A DNA stretch of 64,000 nucleotides from Psychromonas sp. SA13A (GTDB lineage Bacteria > Pseudomonadota > Gammaproteobacteria > Enterobacterales > Psychromonadaceae), in the NCBI RefSeq assembly GCF_011378715.1, contig NZ_WTKU01000014.1:42600-106599 (forward strand), written 5' to 3'. Within the stretch, counting starts at the first letter, position 1. Each line of letters opens with the position of its first letter. Under the pieces are notes generated by a model. It ran no database searches and was not told the origin of the DNA. It worked only from the letters and a program-made list of their open reading frames with translations. Shown piece by piece: positions 19,369 to 28,604 of the stretch. The translations under genes and the position numbers were made by a program.

Positions 19369-20328
19369 ATGAAGCTAAATTCAATTATTAAAAGTACTTT
19401 ACTGGCTGCTGCAGTCATCTCTACAGGTTTGCAAGCTAAACCTGTTTATGTTGCAACCACAGCGATTGTTGAACACCCTGCACTAGATGCAGTTCGAGAC
19501 GGTGTTAAATTAGTATTAGAAGAAAATGGCTATACGGGTGACGAATTAAAATTCACTTACGAAAGTGCTCAGGGTCAACCTGCTATTGCTGCACAAATTG
19601 CTCGTAAAATGGTCGGTGATGAACCTGATGTGATTGTCGCTATTGCAACGCCTTCAGCGCAAGCAGCTGTGAGTGTAAGTCGTAATATCCCTGTTGTATT
19701 TTCTGCTGTAACGGATCCGATTGGTGCTAAATTAGTACCTACTTTAAAACAGCCTGGCAGTAATGTTACGGGTTTATCTGACATGGTGAATGTGAGACAA
19801 CATTTAGCCTTGATCAAAGAGTTTGTGCCTAACTTAAAAACAGTCGGTGTACCTTACAATCCAGGTGAAGCAAATTCAGTATCAAGTGTCGCTGCATTAA
19901 AAATTGCAGCAGCGGAAATGGGCATTGAAGTGATTGAATCTGCAGCGCCAAAATCTGCGGACGTAATGATCGCAACAAAACAACTGGTTGGTAAAGTAGA
20001 TGCTATTTACTGCCCAATCGACAATACAATCATTAGTGCTGTTGAATCCGTTATTAAAGTGGGTATCGATGCGCAAATCCCTGTGTTTGCAGGTGATACA
20101 GATACCGTAGCGCGTGGTGCTGTTGCCGCTGTTGGTTACAACTACTTCGATTTAGGTCGTCAAACGGGTGATATCGTTGTGCGTATTCTGAAAGGTGAAA
20201 AAGCCGGCTCAATTGATGTCAAAATGGCGCAAGGAACTGACCTTTATGTTAACCCTAAAATGGCCGCAAAAATGGGTATAGAAGTACCTGCTGCTGTACT
20301 TGCTCGTGCAACTAAAGTTATTAAATAA
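19369..20328 (+). CDS. ABC transporter substrate-binding protein (TrpX-like)
   Basis: 319 residues with a signal peptide ending near LQAKP (residues 1-23). The rest has the ABC_sub_bind fold, a two-lobed periplasmic protein (VYVATTAIVEHPALDAVRDG, AIATPSAQAAV, PVVFSAVTDPIGAKLV, FAGDTDTVARGAVAAVGYNY). With the next two genes it forms a complete importer of the type called TrpXYZ in Vibrio and streptococci, where tryptophan is the proposed substrate. The substrate here is inferred by family only. The intergenic distance to the permease is 12 bases. Confidence 0.85.
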   Translation: MKLNSIIKSTLLAAAVISTGLQAKPVYVATTAIVEHPALDAVRDGVKLVLEENGYTGDELKFTYESAQGQPAIAAQIARKMVGDEPDVIVAIATPSAQAAVSVSRNIPVVFSAVTDPIGAKLVPTLKQPGSNVTGLSDMVNVRQHLALIKEFVPNLKTVGVPYNPGEANSVSSVAALKIAAAEMGIEVIESAAPKSADVMIATKQLVGKVDAIYCPIDNTIISAVESVIKVGIDAQIPVFAGDTDTVARGAVAAVGYNYFDLGRQTGDIVVRILKGEKAGSIDVKMAQGTDLYVNPKMAAKMGIEVPAAVLARATKVIK

Positions 20329-20340
20329 GAACGGAACAAT

Positions 20341-21246
20341 ATGTCACTTTTTTCATTTTTAGGTACGTTAGAAATTGGCCTCATTTATGGCTTAGTCGCT
20401 ATTGGGGTTTACCTTACTTTTCGTATCTTAGATTTTCCAGATCTAACGGTTGACGGTAGTTTTACACTCGGGGCTGCTGTGACAGCAACCCTGATTGTAA
20501 TGGGCGTTAATGTTTTTTTAGCAACTGTTGCTGGCACCATCGCAGCCGCATGTGCAGGGTTAGTCACTGCATGGTTAAACTTACGTTTTGACATTCTACA
20601 TTTGTTAGCCAGTATTTTAACCATGACAGCTCTGTATACGATTAACCTACGAGTAATGGGGAAACCAAACGTAGCATTAATCATGGAACCGACCATTTTA
20701 ACGCCTTTCGAAGGCATATTTGGTCTGCCTGATATGTATATGCGCGTTATATTTGTAGCTGTTTGTGCGTTGATTGGCGGGTTATTAGTCGCTTGGTTCT
20801 TAAAAACACAATATGGATTAGCAATGCGCGCTGTAGGCTCTAATAAGCGTATGGCACAAGCCAATGGTATTGTGGTCAAGCAAAAAGTTTATGCTGGATT
20901 AGCACTTTCCAACGGATTAGTGGGATTAGCTGGCGCATTGTTTGCTCAAACCAATGGCTTTGCCGATTCTACTATGGGTATTGGTACCATCGTGGTTGGT
21001 TTAGCCGCAGTAATAATTGGTCAATCATTGTTTGCTAGTCGTTCAATGTATGTGATCGTATTAAGCTGTATTGTTGGTTCTGTATTGTATCGACTAGCTG
21101 TTTCTATGGCACTTAATGCTGATTTCTTAGGTTTTAGTGCGTCAGATTTAAACTTGATCACGGCAGTACTAGTTGCCTTGGCATTGATCTTTCCTAAGCT
21201 ACGTAATGAATGGAAAGCTAAACAAGCAGCGAGGAAAGAAGCATGA
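20341..21246 (+). CDS. ABC transporter permease (TrpY-like)
   Basis: 301 residues with about eight hydrophobic helices, beginning LEIGLIYGLVAIGVYLTFRIL. The segment DFPDLTVDGSFTLGAAV is typical of the branched-chain-type permeases paired with ABC_sub_bind proteins. The EAA-like loop lies near YGLAMRAVGSNKRMAQANGI. Its stop overlaps the start of the ATPase gene by four bases, indicating translational coupling. Confidence 0.87.
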   Translation: MSLFSFLGTLEIGLIYGLVAIGVYLTFRILDFPDLTVDGSFTLGAAVTATLIVMGVNVFLATVAGTIAAACAGLVTAWLNLRFDILHLLASILTMTALYTINLRVMGKPNVALIMEPTILTPFEGIFGLPDMYMRVIFVAVCALIGGLLVAWFLKTQYGLAMRAVGSNKRMAQANGIVVKQKVYAGLALSNGLVGLAGALFAQTNGFADSTMGIGTIVVGLAAVIIGQSLFASRSMYVIVLSCIVGSVLYRLAVSMALNADFLGFSASDLNLITAVLVALALIFPKLRNEWKAKQAARKEA

Positions 21247-22046
21247 TTAGTTGTAAAGAGTTACACGTTACGTTTAATCGTGGTTTACCCACTGAAAAGT
21301 TAGCATTACGTGGTATTGACTTAACCATACCGCAAGGTGAATTTGTTACTGTTATTGGTTCTAACGGTGCTGGTAAATCAACACTGTTAAATACAATTGC
21401 TGGTGATATCAATAGTACCAAAGGGCAAATTCTATTTGGTGAGCGTGATGTAACTAAAGTACCTGCAACGGGAAGAACTGCAGATATTGCACGTGTTTTT
21501 CAAGATCCATTAGCAGGAACTTGTGGTGATTTAACCGTTGAAGAAAACATGGCATTAGCTTATGGCCGCGGCAAAAGAGGACGTCTTTCACCTGCACTAA
21601 ACACTAAAACACGAGAAATTTTTCGTGAACAGTTAGCGCGTTTGAATTTAGGCATTGAAGACCGTCTAGAAAGTCAGATGGGGTTATTATCTGGTGGTCA
21701 ACGTCAATCGGTGAGCTTATTGATGTCGGCTCTACAGCCAAGCACTATTCTGTTATTAGACGAACACACCGCAGCATTAGATCCAAAAACAGCGGCATTA
21801 ATCATGGATATCACCTCACAAATCATTGCTGAAAAGCAATTAACCGTGATGATGGTAACCCATTCAATGCGTCAAGCGTTAGACCACGGTTCTCGTACAA
21901 TCATGTTGCATGAAGGCAAAATTATCTTTGATTTAGCCGGTGAGCAACGCGCTAATTACGAAGTGAAAGATTTATTAAATCTATTTGCCCAAGCACGTAC
22001 AGATGGCGAAGAGTTAGATGATGATAAATTATTGTTAGGCGCTTAA
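21243..22046 (+). CDS. ABC transporter ATP-binding protein (TrpZ-like)
   Basis: 267 residues. Walker A is GSNGAGKST, the Q-loop is VFQDPLAG, the signature is LLSGGQRQS and Walker B is ILLLDEHTAALD, where His replaces the usual Pro after the catalytic Glu (DEHTA rather than DEPTA). This replacement is common in this subfamily. The H-loop is MMVTHSM. It powers the importer formed with the two preceding genes and ends the operon before a strong terminator. Confidence 0.88.
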   Translation: MISCKELHVTFNRGLPTEKLALRGIDLTIPQGEFVTVIGSNGAGKSTLLNTIAGDINSTKGQILFGERDVTKVPATGRTADIARVFQDPLAGTCGDLTVEENMALAYGRGKRGRLSPALNTKTREIFREQLARLNLGIEDRLESQMGLLSGGQRQSVSLLMSALQPSTILLLDEHTAALDPKTAALIMDITSQIIAEKQLTVMMVTHSMRQALDHGSRTIMLHEGKIIFDLAGEQRANYEVKDLLNLFAQARTDGEELDDDKLLLGA

Positions 22047-22069
22047 GTTCTCTGAACTCCAGTAACGTA

Positions 22070-22095
22070 AAAAGAGCCTAAGGGCTCTTTTTTTA
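22070..22095 (+). terminator. terminator of the trpXYZ-like operon
   Basis: AAAAGAGCC, loop TAAG, GGCTCTTTT plus T-run, 24 bases after the stop. The hairpin is the same as the rpsO terminator. Confidence 0.9.
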
Positions 22096-22142
22096 TAGGA
22101 AAATAGTTTACCAATCCTAGATTTCCATAACCTAGATTCGAA

Positions 22143-22523
22143 TTACGTCATTGAATGTAAACCAATCATATTACCTTCAGAATCTAGCACTAAACAAATA
22201 AACCCGTACTCACCTATATCCATTTTAGGCCGTTGTATCGAACCGCCTGCGGCTTTTGCTCTTTCAGCCTCAATAGCACAATCATCACACGCAAAATAAA
22301 CAAGGGTGCCTCCTCCGCCTGCAATAACATGTTCCATTTTAACTAATGCGCCAGTAGCACCATATTTTTCCATATCAGAAGGGAAAGCCAGCATCTGAAT
22401 GCTTGAGTCATCAGGATCACCTAGTACTTCTAAATTAACCTCAAACACAGCCTCATAAAATGTTTTAGCTCTGGTTAAATCATCGACATAAATTTCAAAC
22501 CAACCGACAGGATTCATGGACAT
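22143..22523 (-). CDS. VOC-family (glyoxalase-like) protein
   Basis: 126 residues, a single vicinal-oxygen-chelate unit. The opening pattern GWFEIYVDDLTRAKTFYEAV and the ending GFICLVLDSEGNMIGLHS, with a late Glu/His-type metal position, are typical of this superfamily. The start at 22523 has AAGGAG seven bases upstream. An alternative ATG two codons in is less well spaced. The substrate cannot be predicted; relatives include lyases, isomerases and resistance proteins. It is convergent with the trpXYZ-like operon. Confidence 0.82.
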   Translation of the reverse strand: MSMNPVGWFEIYVDDLTRAKTFYEAVFEVNLEVLGDPDDSSIQMLAFPSDMEKYGATGALVKMEHVIAGGGGTLVYFACDDCAIEAERAKAAGGSIQRPKMDIGEYGFICLVLDSEGNMIGLHSMT

Positions 22524-22803
22524 ACTTTTCTCCTTAGTGATAATTTACTTTCTAAAAAATTAGCGTAATGGATAACCTGAATAATAACCAACAAAGGCTA
22601 ACAGCGAACAAGGGCTAACAAGCAAGGGATATACTTTATGTAAACTTAGGCTGGTTTAAAGAGAGGGTGACGACAAAAATTCAATTTCTAGACTTTATAG
22701 GTAATGACGTTATAGGTAATGGATTAAATATAATATGAACATAATCAATTGAAACTAGTAATATTGTTTCTTTTAATCATTATAAATTGAATTAGGAAGA
22801 GTA

Positions 22804-23469
22804 ATGCGCCCAAGTGAACAATTAAAACAAACGTGTATTGACGATTGGTCAGCAGCAACAAACCATGCTTTTTGTGCTGAACTTGCAGATGACAGTCTGC
22901 CATTAGATAAAATGAAAATTTATTTAGCTCAAGATTATACTTTCATTGATAACTTTGTACGCTTAGCGGCTTCTGCTATTCACCATGCTCCAACTCTTCC
23001 TGACCGTTTGCCATTAGCCCATTTTCTAGGGAATATCGCAGGTCCGGAGAATACCTATTTTCAACGTTCATTTGATATGTTGGAGGTGGCTCAATCTGAA
23101 CGAGTCACGCCTGAATTATTAAAACCAACCCGTGATTTTCAAGCGTTAATGCTAAAAGCGGCTAACAGTGGTGAATACGGAAATATGATCGCAGTATTGT
23201 GTGTTGCCGAGTGGGTGTACTTAAGTTGGGCACAACCTGTTTTTGAACGTACAGATTATGCTGAATTGATTAAAACATTACCCTTCTATTTTGGAGAATG
23301 GGTTGCCTTACATTCTGGTGAATATTTTGAATCGGTAGTTGAGCATTTACGTTCTCAACTAGATACAGCATTTAATAATGTAGATGTAGAGCAACAACAA
23401 ACAATGCAAGATTACTTTCAACAAGCGGTGTTATTAGAAAAACAGTTTTTTGATGCTTGCTATAAATAA
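22804..23469 (+). CDS. TenA-family protein (thiamine salvage)
   Basis: 221 residues of all-helical TenA/THI-4 type, with W-x6-H/F near the N-terminus (DDWSAATNHAF), YLAQDYTFIDNFVRL and the segment LCVAEWVYLSWAQPV. TenA proteins hydrolyse pyrimidine breakdown products of thiamine. In a by-eye alignment the catalytic Cys of TenA_C enzymes (B. subtilis Cys135) falls on Ala with a Glu next to it, so this could be the TenA_E class; this is tentative. RBS AGGAAGAG precedes the ATG. No TPP riboswitch was recognised in the 280-base gap upstream. Confidence 0.85.
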   Translation: MRPSEQLKQTCIDDWSAATNHAFCAELADDSLPLDKMKIYLAQDYTFIDNFVRLAASAIHHAPTLPDRLPLAHFLGNIAGPENTYFQRSFDMLEVAQSERVTPELLKPTRDFQALMLKAANSGEYGNMIAVLCVAEWVYLSWAQPVFERTDYAELIKTLPFYFGEWVALHSGEYFESVVEHLRSQLDTAFNNVDVEQQQTMQDYFQQAVLLEKQFFDACYK

Positions 23470-23614
23470 TAGCTATCTATAATTATTTTCAATAATAGTC
23501 ATCAAAAAACAGTCATCAACAATAGCTATCAACAATAGCCACCAATACATAGTCTAGGTGTGTTGGTCTTACACTTTACATTAAGCTCAATGTCCAAATA
23601 TTGATAGTGAGCTT

Positions 23615-24301
23615 TTACTTCTTCACATCACCAAAAATAATATCTCGACGGCCATCAACCCATAACTCATGCTTTGCCATTACTTTGGTAAACATCGGGC
23701 TTTGTAAATATTGATTTAACCAAGCGCGAAGTTTGGGGTAGGGTGATTGTTGATACCATTGACGTTCTACTTTCGAAAACTGGCGAACAAAAGGCATCAA
23801 GGCAATATCTAATAAACCTTCGTGCTCAGAGCTTAAAAAAGCGTGTTGAGATAAACGTACTTCTAATTTTTGAAGATACACTTCACAGGCTTGTCGGCGT
23901 TCAATGATATTGGTTTCTTGATAACGTTTGGCACATTTATAGGCTTCAACCGCTACAAAAAAGTGTTTTTCAAAGTCATTAATAATTGTAATAACTTCTG
24001 CAAGAGGCTCGTTACCTTGAGAGGATAATAAATGATTTGGGTCGTTGTCCTTTAGTACCTTCAACATAATATCGAGACTTTCTTCGACTACTTCTGTGTC
24101 TATTCCATCTACTTGAGAAACCAACATCGGCACGGTGCCTTTAGTTGATAGTGCGAGCATTTCAGGTGGTTTGTTGTTTAATTTAATCGCGCGTATCAAT
24201 ACTGGTTGTTTGGATTTAAAAATCGCAATACGTGCACGCATTGCATAAGGGCAATGTTGCAGTGAATAAAGTATCGGCATGTTGGATAATTGTGTGGTCA
24301 T
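23615..24301 (-). CDS. glutathione S-transferase-like protein
   Basis: 228 residues from the ATG at 24301; a TTG at 24313 is also open, and MPILYS at 24280 is the core start of the family. None has a good ribosome site. The N-terminal thioredoxin fold (ILYSLQHCPYAMRARIAI, then TKGTVPMLV and VVEESLDIM with the cis-Pro and the Glu-Ser glutathione contact) is followed by an all-helical C-terminal domain. A lone Cys in QHCPYA suggests a glutaredoxin-like or omega-type enzyme rather than a Tyr/Ser class. It lies between TenA (convergent) and pnp (divergent). Confidence 0.8.
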   Translation of the reverse strand: MTTQLSNMPILYSLQHCPYAMRARIAIFKSKQPVLIRAIKLNNKPPEMLALSTKGTVPMLVSQVDGIDTEVVEESLDIMLKVLKDNDPNHLLSSQGNEPLAEVITIINDFEKHFFVAVEAYKCAKRYQETNIIERRQACEVYLQKLEVRLSQHAFLSSEHEGLLDIALMPFVRQFSKVERQWYQQSPYPKLRAWLNQYLQSPMFTKVMAKHELWVDGRRDIIFGDVKK

Positions 24302-24565
24302 TAATAGGCTCAATTAAACAGACGTAAATTGGTCATATATTACCTGTACTCTGTTAGCTGAGCTAGTATCGAAAAATAAAGTCGGTGTTGTATTCACTTA
24401 TTTGTACACTTTTTAATACATTTAATCCGTGTCTGTTAATTTTTGATTCTATAGGTTTGTTTATCTTAAAATATTCATCTAAAAAATTTTAAAAGCGCGT
24501 TGCTTGACGTATACTGTCGGCGCGATAAAAAGCAAAATGAAAATAATACTATTAAAGGAAAAAAA

Positions 24566-26674
24566 ATGACTCCTATTGTAAAAAGTTTCCAGTATGGCGA
24601 ACATACGGTAACACTAGAAACCGGCGTAATTGCACGTCAAGCAACTGCGGCTGTAATGTGTAGCATGGACGATACGTGTGTATTCGTTTCTGTTGTTGGT
24701 AAAAATGCTGATGATCAAGAGCGTGATTTCTTCCCTCTGACTGTTAACTACCAAGAAAAAACATACGCTGCTGGTAAAATTCCAGGTGGATTCTTCAAAC
24801 GTGAAGGCCGCCCATCAGAAGAAGAAACGTTAATTGCACGTCTTATTGACCGTCCAGTACGTCCTCTTTTCCCAGCTGGTTTCAAAAACGAAGTACAAGT
24901 GATTGCAACTGTTGTTTCAATCAACCCAGAAGTTAACCCAGATATCGTTGCTATGATCGCAACATCTGCGGCACTGTCTATCTCTGGTATGCCTTTTAAC
25001 GGTCCTATCGGTTGTGCTCGTGTTGGTTACAAAGAAGGTCAATACCTACTTAACCCAACTAAAACAGAATTAGAAACAAGTGATCTTAACCTTGTAGTAT
25101 CTGGTACTGACAACGCAGTATTAATGGTTGAATCAGAAGCCGCTATCCTAAGCGAAGACGTAATGTTAGGCGCTGTAGTATACGGTCACGATGAGCAACA
25201 AGTAGTTGTTGAAGCAATCAAAGAGTTCGCTGCAGAAGTTGCACGTCCTAAATGGGATTGGTCTGCACCAGTTCGTAACGAAGCATTAGATGCTGCGATT
25301 GCAACTGAAGCACAAGCGCGTTTTGAACAAGCTTACCAAATCAGTGATAAAGGCGAGCGTTACGACGCAATCAAAGCTATCACTACTGAAGTTAAAGAAA
25401 AATTATTAGCTGAAGACGAAGCATTAGTAGCTAAACAAGTAGGCGAATACCTACATGATTTAGAAAAAACTGTTGTACGTACGCGCATCATTAAAGGTGA
25501 GCCACGTATCGATGGTCGTGATCCTGAAAGCATTCGTGCACTTGACGTACGTACTGGTGTTTTACCACGTACTCACGGTTCTGCTCTATTTACACGTGGT
25601 GAAACTCAAGCATTAGTTACAGCTACGCTTGGTACACAACGTGATGCACAAATCATCGACAGCCTAATGGGTGAGAAGAAAGATCACTTCTTATTACATT
25701 ACAACTTCCCTCCATACTGTGTAGGCGAAACTGGTTTTGTTGGTTCACCTAAACGTCGTGAAATTGGTCACGGTCGTCTAGCTAAACGTGGTGTATTAGC
25801 GGTAATGCCTTCTGTTGAAGAATTCCCATACACAGTACGTGTAGTATCAGAAATCACTGAATCTAACGGTTCATCTTCAATGGCTTCTGTTTGTGGTTCT
25901 TCTCTAGCGCTTATGGATGCTGGTGTTCCACTTAAAGCATCTGTTGCGGGTATCGCGATGGGTCTAGTTAAAGAAGGCGAAGAGTTCGTTGTTCTTTCTG
26001 ATATCTTAGGTGATGAAGATCATCTTGGTGATATGGACTTTAAAGTAGCAGGTACAACTAACGGTATCACTGCTTTACAAATGGATATCAAAATCGAAGG
26101 TATCACACGTGAAATCATGCAAATTGCTTTAAACCAAGCAAAAGCTGCACGTTTACACATTCTTACTGTTATGGATGAAGCTATTTCTGAAGGTCGTTCT
26201 GACATTTCTCAGTTTGCTCCACGTATTCACACACTGAAAATCAACACTGATAAAATCCGTGATGTTATCGGTAAAGGCGGCGCAGTTATCCGTGCTCTTT
26301 GTGAAGAAACAGGTACAACTATTGAAATCGAAGATGACGGTACAGTTAAAATTGCTGCAACTTCTGGCGAGCAAGCTGAAGATGCAATCAACCGCATTAA
26401 AGCACTTACAGCTGAAGTTGAAGTAGGTACTATCTACCACGGTAAAGTTGTACGTCTAGCTGACTTCGGTGCTTTCGTTAATATTCTTCCTGGTAAAGAC
26501 GGCTTAGTTCACATCTCACAAATCTGTGAAGAGCGTGTTCAAAAAGTATCTGATTACTTGAAAGAAGGTCAAGAAGTTAAAGTTAAAGTACTAGAAGTAG
26601 ATCGCCAAGGTCGCGTACGTCTTTCTATGAAAGAAGCTGCAGATAAAGTTGAAGCAGCGCCAGCAGCTGAGTAA
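24566..26674 (+). CDS. pnp: polyribonucleotide nucleotidyltransferase (PNPase)
   Basis: 702 residues from the ATG at 24566, with AAAGGA nine bases upstream. The open frame extends 22 codons further but without family support. Two RNase PH domains (about 1-210 and 310-540) are joined by a helical linker. The catalytic region includes [12 protein letters not shown] and GHGRLAKRG. The KH domain ([20 protein letters not shown]) and S1 domain ([20 protein letters not shown]) close the protein. It degrades RNA 3' to 5' by phosphorolysis in the degradosome. It is not adjacent to rpsO, which is unusual. Two partial copies of its 3' end follow. Confidence 0.97.
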   Translation: MTPIVKSFQYGEHTVTLETGVIARQATAAVMCSMDDTCVFVSVVGKNADDQERDFFPLTVNYQEKTYAAGKIPGGFFKREGRPSEEETLIARLIDRPVRPLFPAGFKNEVQVIATVVSINPEVNPDIVAMIATSAALSISGMPFNGPIGCARVGYKEGQYLLNPTKTELETSDLNLVVSGTDNAVLMVESEAAILSEDVMLGAVVYGHDEQQVVVEAIKEFAAEVARPKWDWSAPVRNEALDAAIATEAQARFEQAYQISDKGERYDAIKAITTEVKEKLLAEDEALVAKQVGEYLHDLEKTVVRTRIIKGEPRIDGRDPESIRALDVRTGVLPRTHGSALFTRGETQALVTATLGTQRDAQIIDSLMGEKKDHFLLHYNFPPYCVGETGFVGSPKRREIGHGRLAKRGVLAVMPSVEEFPYTVRVVSEITESNGSSSMASVCGSSLALMDAGVPLKASVAGIAMGLVKEGEEFVVLSDILGDEDHLGDMDFKVAGTTNGITALQMDIKIEGITREIMQIALNQAKAARLHILTVMDEAISEGRSDISQFAPRIHTLKINTDKIRDVIGKGGAVIRALCEETGTTIEIEDDGTVKIAATSGEQAEDAINRIKALTAEVEVGTIYHGKVVRLADFGAFVNILPGKDGLVHISQICEERVQKVSDYLKEGQEVKVKVLEVDRQGRVRLSMKEAADKVEAAPAAE

Positions 26675-26703
26675 CTTTTTCTAAGCTCTATCTAGATATT
26701 ATT

Positions 26704-26730
26704 AAGCAAGCTTCGGCTTGCTTTTTTTAT
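26704..26730 (+). terminator. terminator of pnp (copy 1)
   Basis: AAGCAAGC, loop TTCG, GCTTGCTT and a T-run, 30 bases after the stop. Copies of the same hairpin occur at 27076-27102 and 27407-27432. Confidence 0.92.
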
Positions 26731-26758
26731 ACCTGTAAGAAAATTGTTTGATAAAGAA

Positions 26759-27102
26759 AAAGACGGCTTAGTTCACATCCCACCTATGCCTCAAATAATG
26801 GTGAATAGCGTGTTCAAAAAGTATCAGTTCCTTCTTCGCACTGCGAAACTACGTTTCGGTTACTCATTATTAGCAGCTTCTTATTTATTTAAAATAAAGA
26901 AGGTCAGTTGTTAAAGTTAAAGTACTAGAAGCCATGGTTTTAAAATAAGCGCCAAGGTCGCGTACGTCTTTCTATGAAAGAAGCAGCAGATAAAGTGGAA
27001 GCAGCACCAGCAGCTGAGTAACTTTTTCTAAGGTGTCTTTTCTTTAAGACTAAGACACTTTAGCGCTAACTTTATAAGCAAGCTTCGGCTTGCTTTTTTT
27101 AT
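26759..27102 (+). repeat. pnp 3' end duplicate 1 (with terminator)
   Basis: Corresponds to pnp 26495 to its terminator. The reading frame is broken: an insertion of roughly 55 net bases (about 26825-26900, with hairpins TTCGC-ACT-GCGAA and CGAAAC-TAC-GTTTCG) replaces the pnp codons after GTATC, and a shorter one (CCATGGTTTTAAAATAAG) follows GAAG. The end, from CGCCAAGGTCGCGTACG to the TAA and the hairpin, is almost unchanged. An extra inverted repeat (GTGTCTT/AAGACAC, about 27033-27059) is unique to this copy. Confidence 0.9.
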
Positions 27103-27113
27103 ACCGGTAAGAA

Positions 27114-27432
27114 AAAGACGGCTTAGTTCACATCTCACCTATGCCTCAAATAATGGTGAAGAGCGTGTTCAAAAAGTATCAGTTCCTTCTTCGCACTGCG
27201 AAACTACGTTTCGGTTACTCATTATTAGCAGCTTCTTATTTATTTAAAATAAAGAAGGTCAGTTGTTAAAGTTAAAGTACTAGAAGCCATGGTTTTAAAA
27301 TAAGTCGCCAAGGTCGCGTACGTCTTTCTATGAAAGAAGCAGCAGATAAAGTTGAAGCAGCTCCAGCAGCTGAGTAACTTTTTCTAAGCTCTATCTAGAT
27401 ATTATTAAGCAAGCCTCGGCTTGCTTTTTTTA
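27114..27432 (+). repeat. pnp 3' end duplicate 2 (with terminator)
   Basis: Nearly identical to duplicate 1, including both insertions, so it arose from a second round of duplication after the insertions. Its terminator at 27407-27426 has loop CTCG. Its tail (CTCTATCTAGATATTATT) matches the original pnp tail better than duplicate 1 does, which hints at recombination between copies. Confidence 0.9.
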
Positions 27433-27497
27433 TGTCTGAAGAGAATATCTAGAGAAAAAAGATGACTTACTACATATCTATAGTGATGCGCTTAAGA

Positions 27498-27865
27498 TTA
27501 TTGCTCGCTTATATATTGGGAATATAAAAGGTCAGCAAACTCTAGTTCAGTTAACTCATCAATAACTAAATCTCGGACCGCTTCAGCAAAAAGGTCATTA
27601 TCAGTAGTGAGTTCATAATCATTGAGAGATAAGAATTCTAGCGCTACAGCTAGACCTGTTCGTTTATTTGCATCGGGAAGGGCATGGGAAATAGAAATAC
27701 TAACAGTGTACTTGGCAGCTATTTCAAAAATATCATCAAGACCTTGGTAAACAATTGCGTTATCTACGCGTCCAAGTGCACCTTGTAACTTAGCTACATC
27801 TCGGTTGATAAAATGATATTGTTGATTTCAATTACTCTTTCAAATGGAAAGCAAATAATATCCAT
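27498..27865 (-). pseudogene. broken Fic/Doc death-on-curing toxin
   Basis: The first part (MDIICFPFERVIEI, then NNIILSTE) and the rest (RDVAKLQGALGRVDNAIVYQ to the TAA at 27498) both fit the chromosomal death-on-curing family, but they are in different frames. By recall of the family, about seven to nine codons rich in Gly are missing at the junction (near 27798), which shifts the frame and gives a stop two codons later. The Fic motif itself is intact (SHALPDANKRTG). Doc toxins phosphorylate or AMPylate targets; this one should be inactive unless translation restarts. Its ATG overlaps the antitoxin stop (TAATG). Confidence 0.85.
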
Positions 27866-28035
27866 TACATATTAGCCAACTTTTGAAAGGTTTTTTTATG
27901 TGTTCTAAGTGCTAGTTTAGTTTCAGATTTTACAATTTGCTGACCATATACACCCGATAAATCAAGGTTTTTCGTCGCTTTAATTGAAGGTCTTTCAACA
28001 GCATTTACACCATATCTTTCAATTTTTTTATTCAT
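27865..28035 (-). CDS. antitoxin of the Doc-type toxin
   Basis: 56 residues, too short for most ORF finders. It begins MNKKIERYGVNAVERPS and has a basic C-terminal half (SETKLALRTHKKTFQKL), fitting the small partner found upstream of this Doc subfamily. The RBS AGAGG lies six bases before the ATG. It shares one base with the toxin start, the usual coupled arrangement. The frame is intact although the toxin is broken, so it may persist as an anti-addiction remnant or simply have decayed less. Confidence 0.75.
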   Translation of the reverse strand: MNKKIERYGVNAVERPSIKATKNLDLSGVYGQQIVKSETKLALRTHKKTFQKLANM

Positions 28036-28277
28036 AATTACCTCTAATATTAAAGTTGATTATAGCGTAAAGCTAACAATTTATTATACAGAAATATCTT
28101 TAAGCGCTAATGACAATTTAGGTTCTTAGTAAATTACTACTGTTAACAGCTCAGTTTATCGTTATTTTTTATATTAGTTAATGTATTTTTAATTAATTAC
28201 TTATATTGTTTTTCTCTTATAGTAAGTCACTTACTTTTTGTTAAAAGAAACTCATGAAAGAAAAAGGCATAGCGAAT

Positions 28278-28412
28278 CGCTTTCTAATCCAACCAACCAA
28301 TAACTTTCTGAACGCACCAGTTCATACGCACATCCATGTGCTAAATGAACTTACAGCAAACGTCCTGTTTGCTGTTGCTGAAAGTTCTTAATTTGTTGGG
28401 AAAGCTCTACGG
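28278..28412. other. long structured palindromic element of unknown kind
   Basis: Nested pairing is visible: GCTTTC/GAAAGC and CCAAC/GTTGG outside, ACTTTC/GAAAGT next, then two inner arms: AGTTCAT-AC-GCACAT-CC-ATGTGC-TAA-ATGAACT and CAGCAAAC-GTCCT-GTTTGCTG. Together they make a three-way junction of about 130 bases. It has no ORF. It lies outside the IS110 element that follows at 28518. It could be a MITE, a REP-type element or a structured RNA; I do not recognise the family. Confidence 0.6.
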
Positions 28413-28461
28413 TGAGGGGGTAGCCGCATTGGGTAAGGTTTTATCTTAACTAATTGATATT

Positions 28462-28517
28462 ATTAATTTCAACTATTGGGTGTCCCATACTTTTTTATTA
28501 ATTTCAACTATTGGGTG
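28462..28517 (+). repeat. 35-bp target repeat interrupted by the IS
   Basis: 28462-28496 is repeated from 28497; the second copy is cut after GGGTG at 28517 by the IS and resumes at 30045 with TCCCATACTTTT. The unoccupied site was therefore two tandem copies. Confidence 0.7.
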
Positions 28518-28604
28518 CTGAGATGGTCACTCCACGAAGGCATCAAAATGTGCCAAGATTGGATAAGTGTTCAGCAAATCAATCTAACAAATGGAGTGAC
28601 CAAT

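Noticed and set aside
22524..22803. TPP riboswitch upstream of the TenA gene
   Set aside because: No THI-box (CTGAGA...) could be found.
28240..28460. Integron attC or group II intron end
   Set aside because: The fold has no GTTRRRY/RYYYAAC ends and no convincing domain V; it is left as an unknown structured element.
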